A stretch of DNA of 64,000 nucleotides from Candidatus Finniella inopinata (GTDB lineage: Bacteria; Pseudomonadota; Alphaproteobacteria; Paracaedibacterales; CAITNM01): contig CALPGA020000002.1 in NCBI GenBank assembly GCA_943322985.2, positions 1-64,000 on the forward strand, written 5' to 3'. Positions 63,019 through 64,000 of the stretch are shown here, one piece after another (position 1 is the first letter of the stretch; the number at the start of each line of letters is the position of its first letter). Made by a program: the position numbers and the translations under genes. The notes under the pieces are model-generated. The model saw only the letters and a program-made list of their open reading frames with translations, had not been told where the DNA came from and ran no database searches.

Positions 63019-64000
63019 TTAAGCGACTTTAGGTTGGTTTTCTCCTAAAAAAATATTAGCTTGTTCGACCAGCTCGCTTATAATATCTTCAGTTGCTTGA
63101 ATTTTATCTACCATACCTACACTTTGTCCCGCCATTAACGATCCATTTTCAATGTCGCCGTCAATAACGGCGCGTCGTAAAGCTCCCGCCCAATAATGCT
63201 CTATTTTTAGCTGAGCTTCTTTTAGGTCGATAGCTCCACTGTCATATTCTTTAATTACATTCGCTTGTATAGACAAAAATTCCTTTGTTGCTTTGTTAGC
63301 CAAAGCTCTTACTGGAATGACAGGGAATCGTTGATCAAGTTGTAATGATATAATCGCATCACGGGCTTGAGCTTTAATGAAAGCTTGTTTGAAGTTCTCA
63401 TGAGCAGGTGATTCTTCGGCACACACGAAGCGCGTGCCAAGTTGACATCCGCTTGCGCCCATCTTTAAATAGGAAATCAATGCTTCTCCACGGCCAATTC
63501 CACCGGCTACAAATACAGGAACTTCATGTATTTGTGGAAGAATTTCTTGGGCTAAAACGCTGGTTGAAACTGGACCAATGTGTCCACCTGCTTCGCTTCC
63601 TTCAATTACTAATGCATCTGCCCCCATTTTTATAAGCTTTTTAGCAATCACCAGAGCAGGAGCGAAACCAATTACTAAGCATCCATGTTCTTTCAATCGA
63701 GTAAAGCTGGCAGAATTTGGCAGTCCGCCTGCCAAAACTACGTGACGTATTTTGTGCTGTCCACAAACATCAATCATTTGTTCAAGCATAGGGTGCATCG
63801 TGATTAAATTCACACCGAAAGGTTTAGTGGTTATCGTTTTTGTTTTAGTAATTTCTTGAGACAATATATCAGGAGACATTGCACCACTAGCTAATACCCC
63901 AAAACCACCGGCATTTGAAATTGCAGCAACTAAATGATGGTTTGATACCCACGTCATTGCTCCGCCTAAAATTGCATACTTAGTTCCAAGAAATTCACAT
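63019..64000 (-). CDS. Nitronate monooxygenase / 2-nitropropane dioxygenase family, 5' end outside the window
   Basis: AISNAGGFGVLASGAMSPDIL; VIEGSEAGGHIGPVST; VFVAGGIGRGEALISYLKMGASGCQLGTRFVCAEES; frame stays open to the window edge (CEFLGTKYAILGGAMTW). Confidence 0.9.
   Translation of the reverse strand, partial: CEFLGTKYAILGGAMTWVSNHHLVAAISNAGGFGVLASGAMSPDILSQEITKTKTITTKPFGVNLITMHPMLEQMIDVCGQHKIRHVVLAGGLPNSASFTRLKEHGCLVIGFAPALVIAKKLIKMGADALVIEGSEAGGHIGPVSTSVLAQEILPQIHEVPVFVAGGIGRGEALISYLKMGASGCQLGTRFVCAEESPAHENFKQAFIKAQARDAIISLQLDQRFPVIPVRALANKATKEFLSIQANVIKEYDSGAIDLKEAQLKIEHYWAGALRRAVIDGDIENGSLMAGQSVGMVDKIQATEDIISELVEQANIFLGENQPKVA

Noticed and set aside
1-64000. CRISPR array, toxin-antitoxin, restriction-modification or prophage modules
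   Set aside because: No regular direct repeats, nuclease/methylase pairs or phage structural genes found on reading the ORFs and intergenic regions

Overview
AT-rich window from an alphaproteobacterial chromosome, consistent with a reduced-genome, Holosporales- or Rickettsiales-like lineage (lineage is inference). Nearly all of it is dense housekeeping coding sequence: lipB, glnA, gyrA, popZ-like, putA, plsC, large NAD-GDH, der, bamB, def x2, infB-nusA-rimP-xerD, aarF/ubiB-like, comF-like, uvrA, rpiB, an M16 protease pair, pgi, glyQS, bamE, xerC, map, rpsD, ybaB, dnaX, trkH and ccmA-like. RNA genes seen: tRNA-Pro(GGG) and the small SRP RNA. I found no CRISPR array, IS element, prophage or clear defence island. 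Observations most worth a second look: (1) tRNA-Pro(GGG) ends 15 nt before the putA start codon with no visible terminator, and the SRP RNA ends 15 nt before dnaX; (2) an exported SAMHD1/dGTPase-like HD protein; (3) a one-base frameshift in the signal peptide of an ELM1-like gene; (4) a tight GT-C-like / AsnB / GT2 / Ugd cluster that could make an amidated uronic-acid glycan; (5) structured inverted repeats, including a hairpin spanning both stop codons of the convergent def and infB genes and an 8-bp GNRA-capped hairpin inside nusA. No clearly new multigene system could be established from sequence alone.
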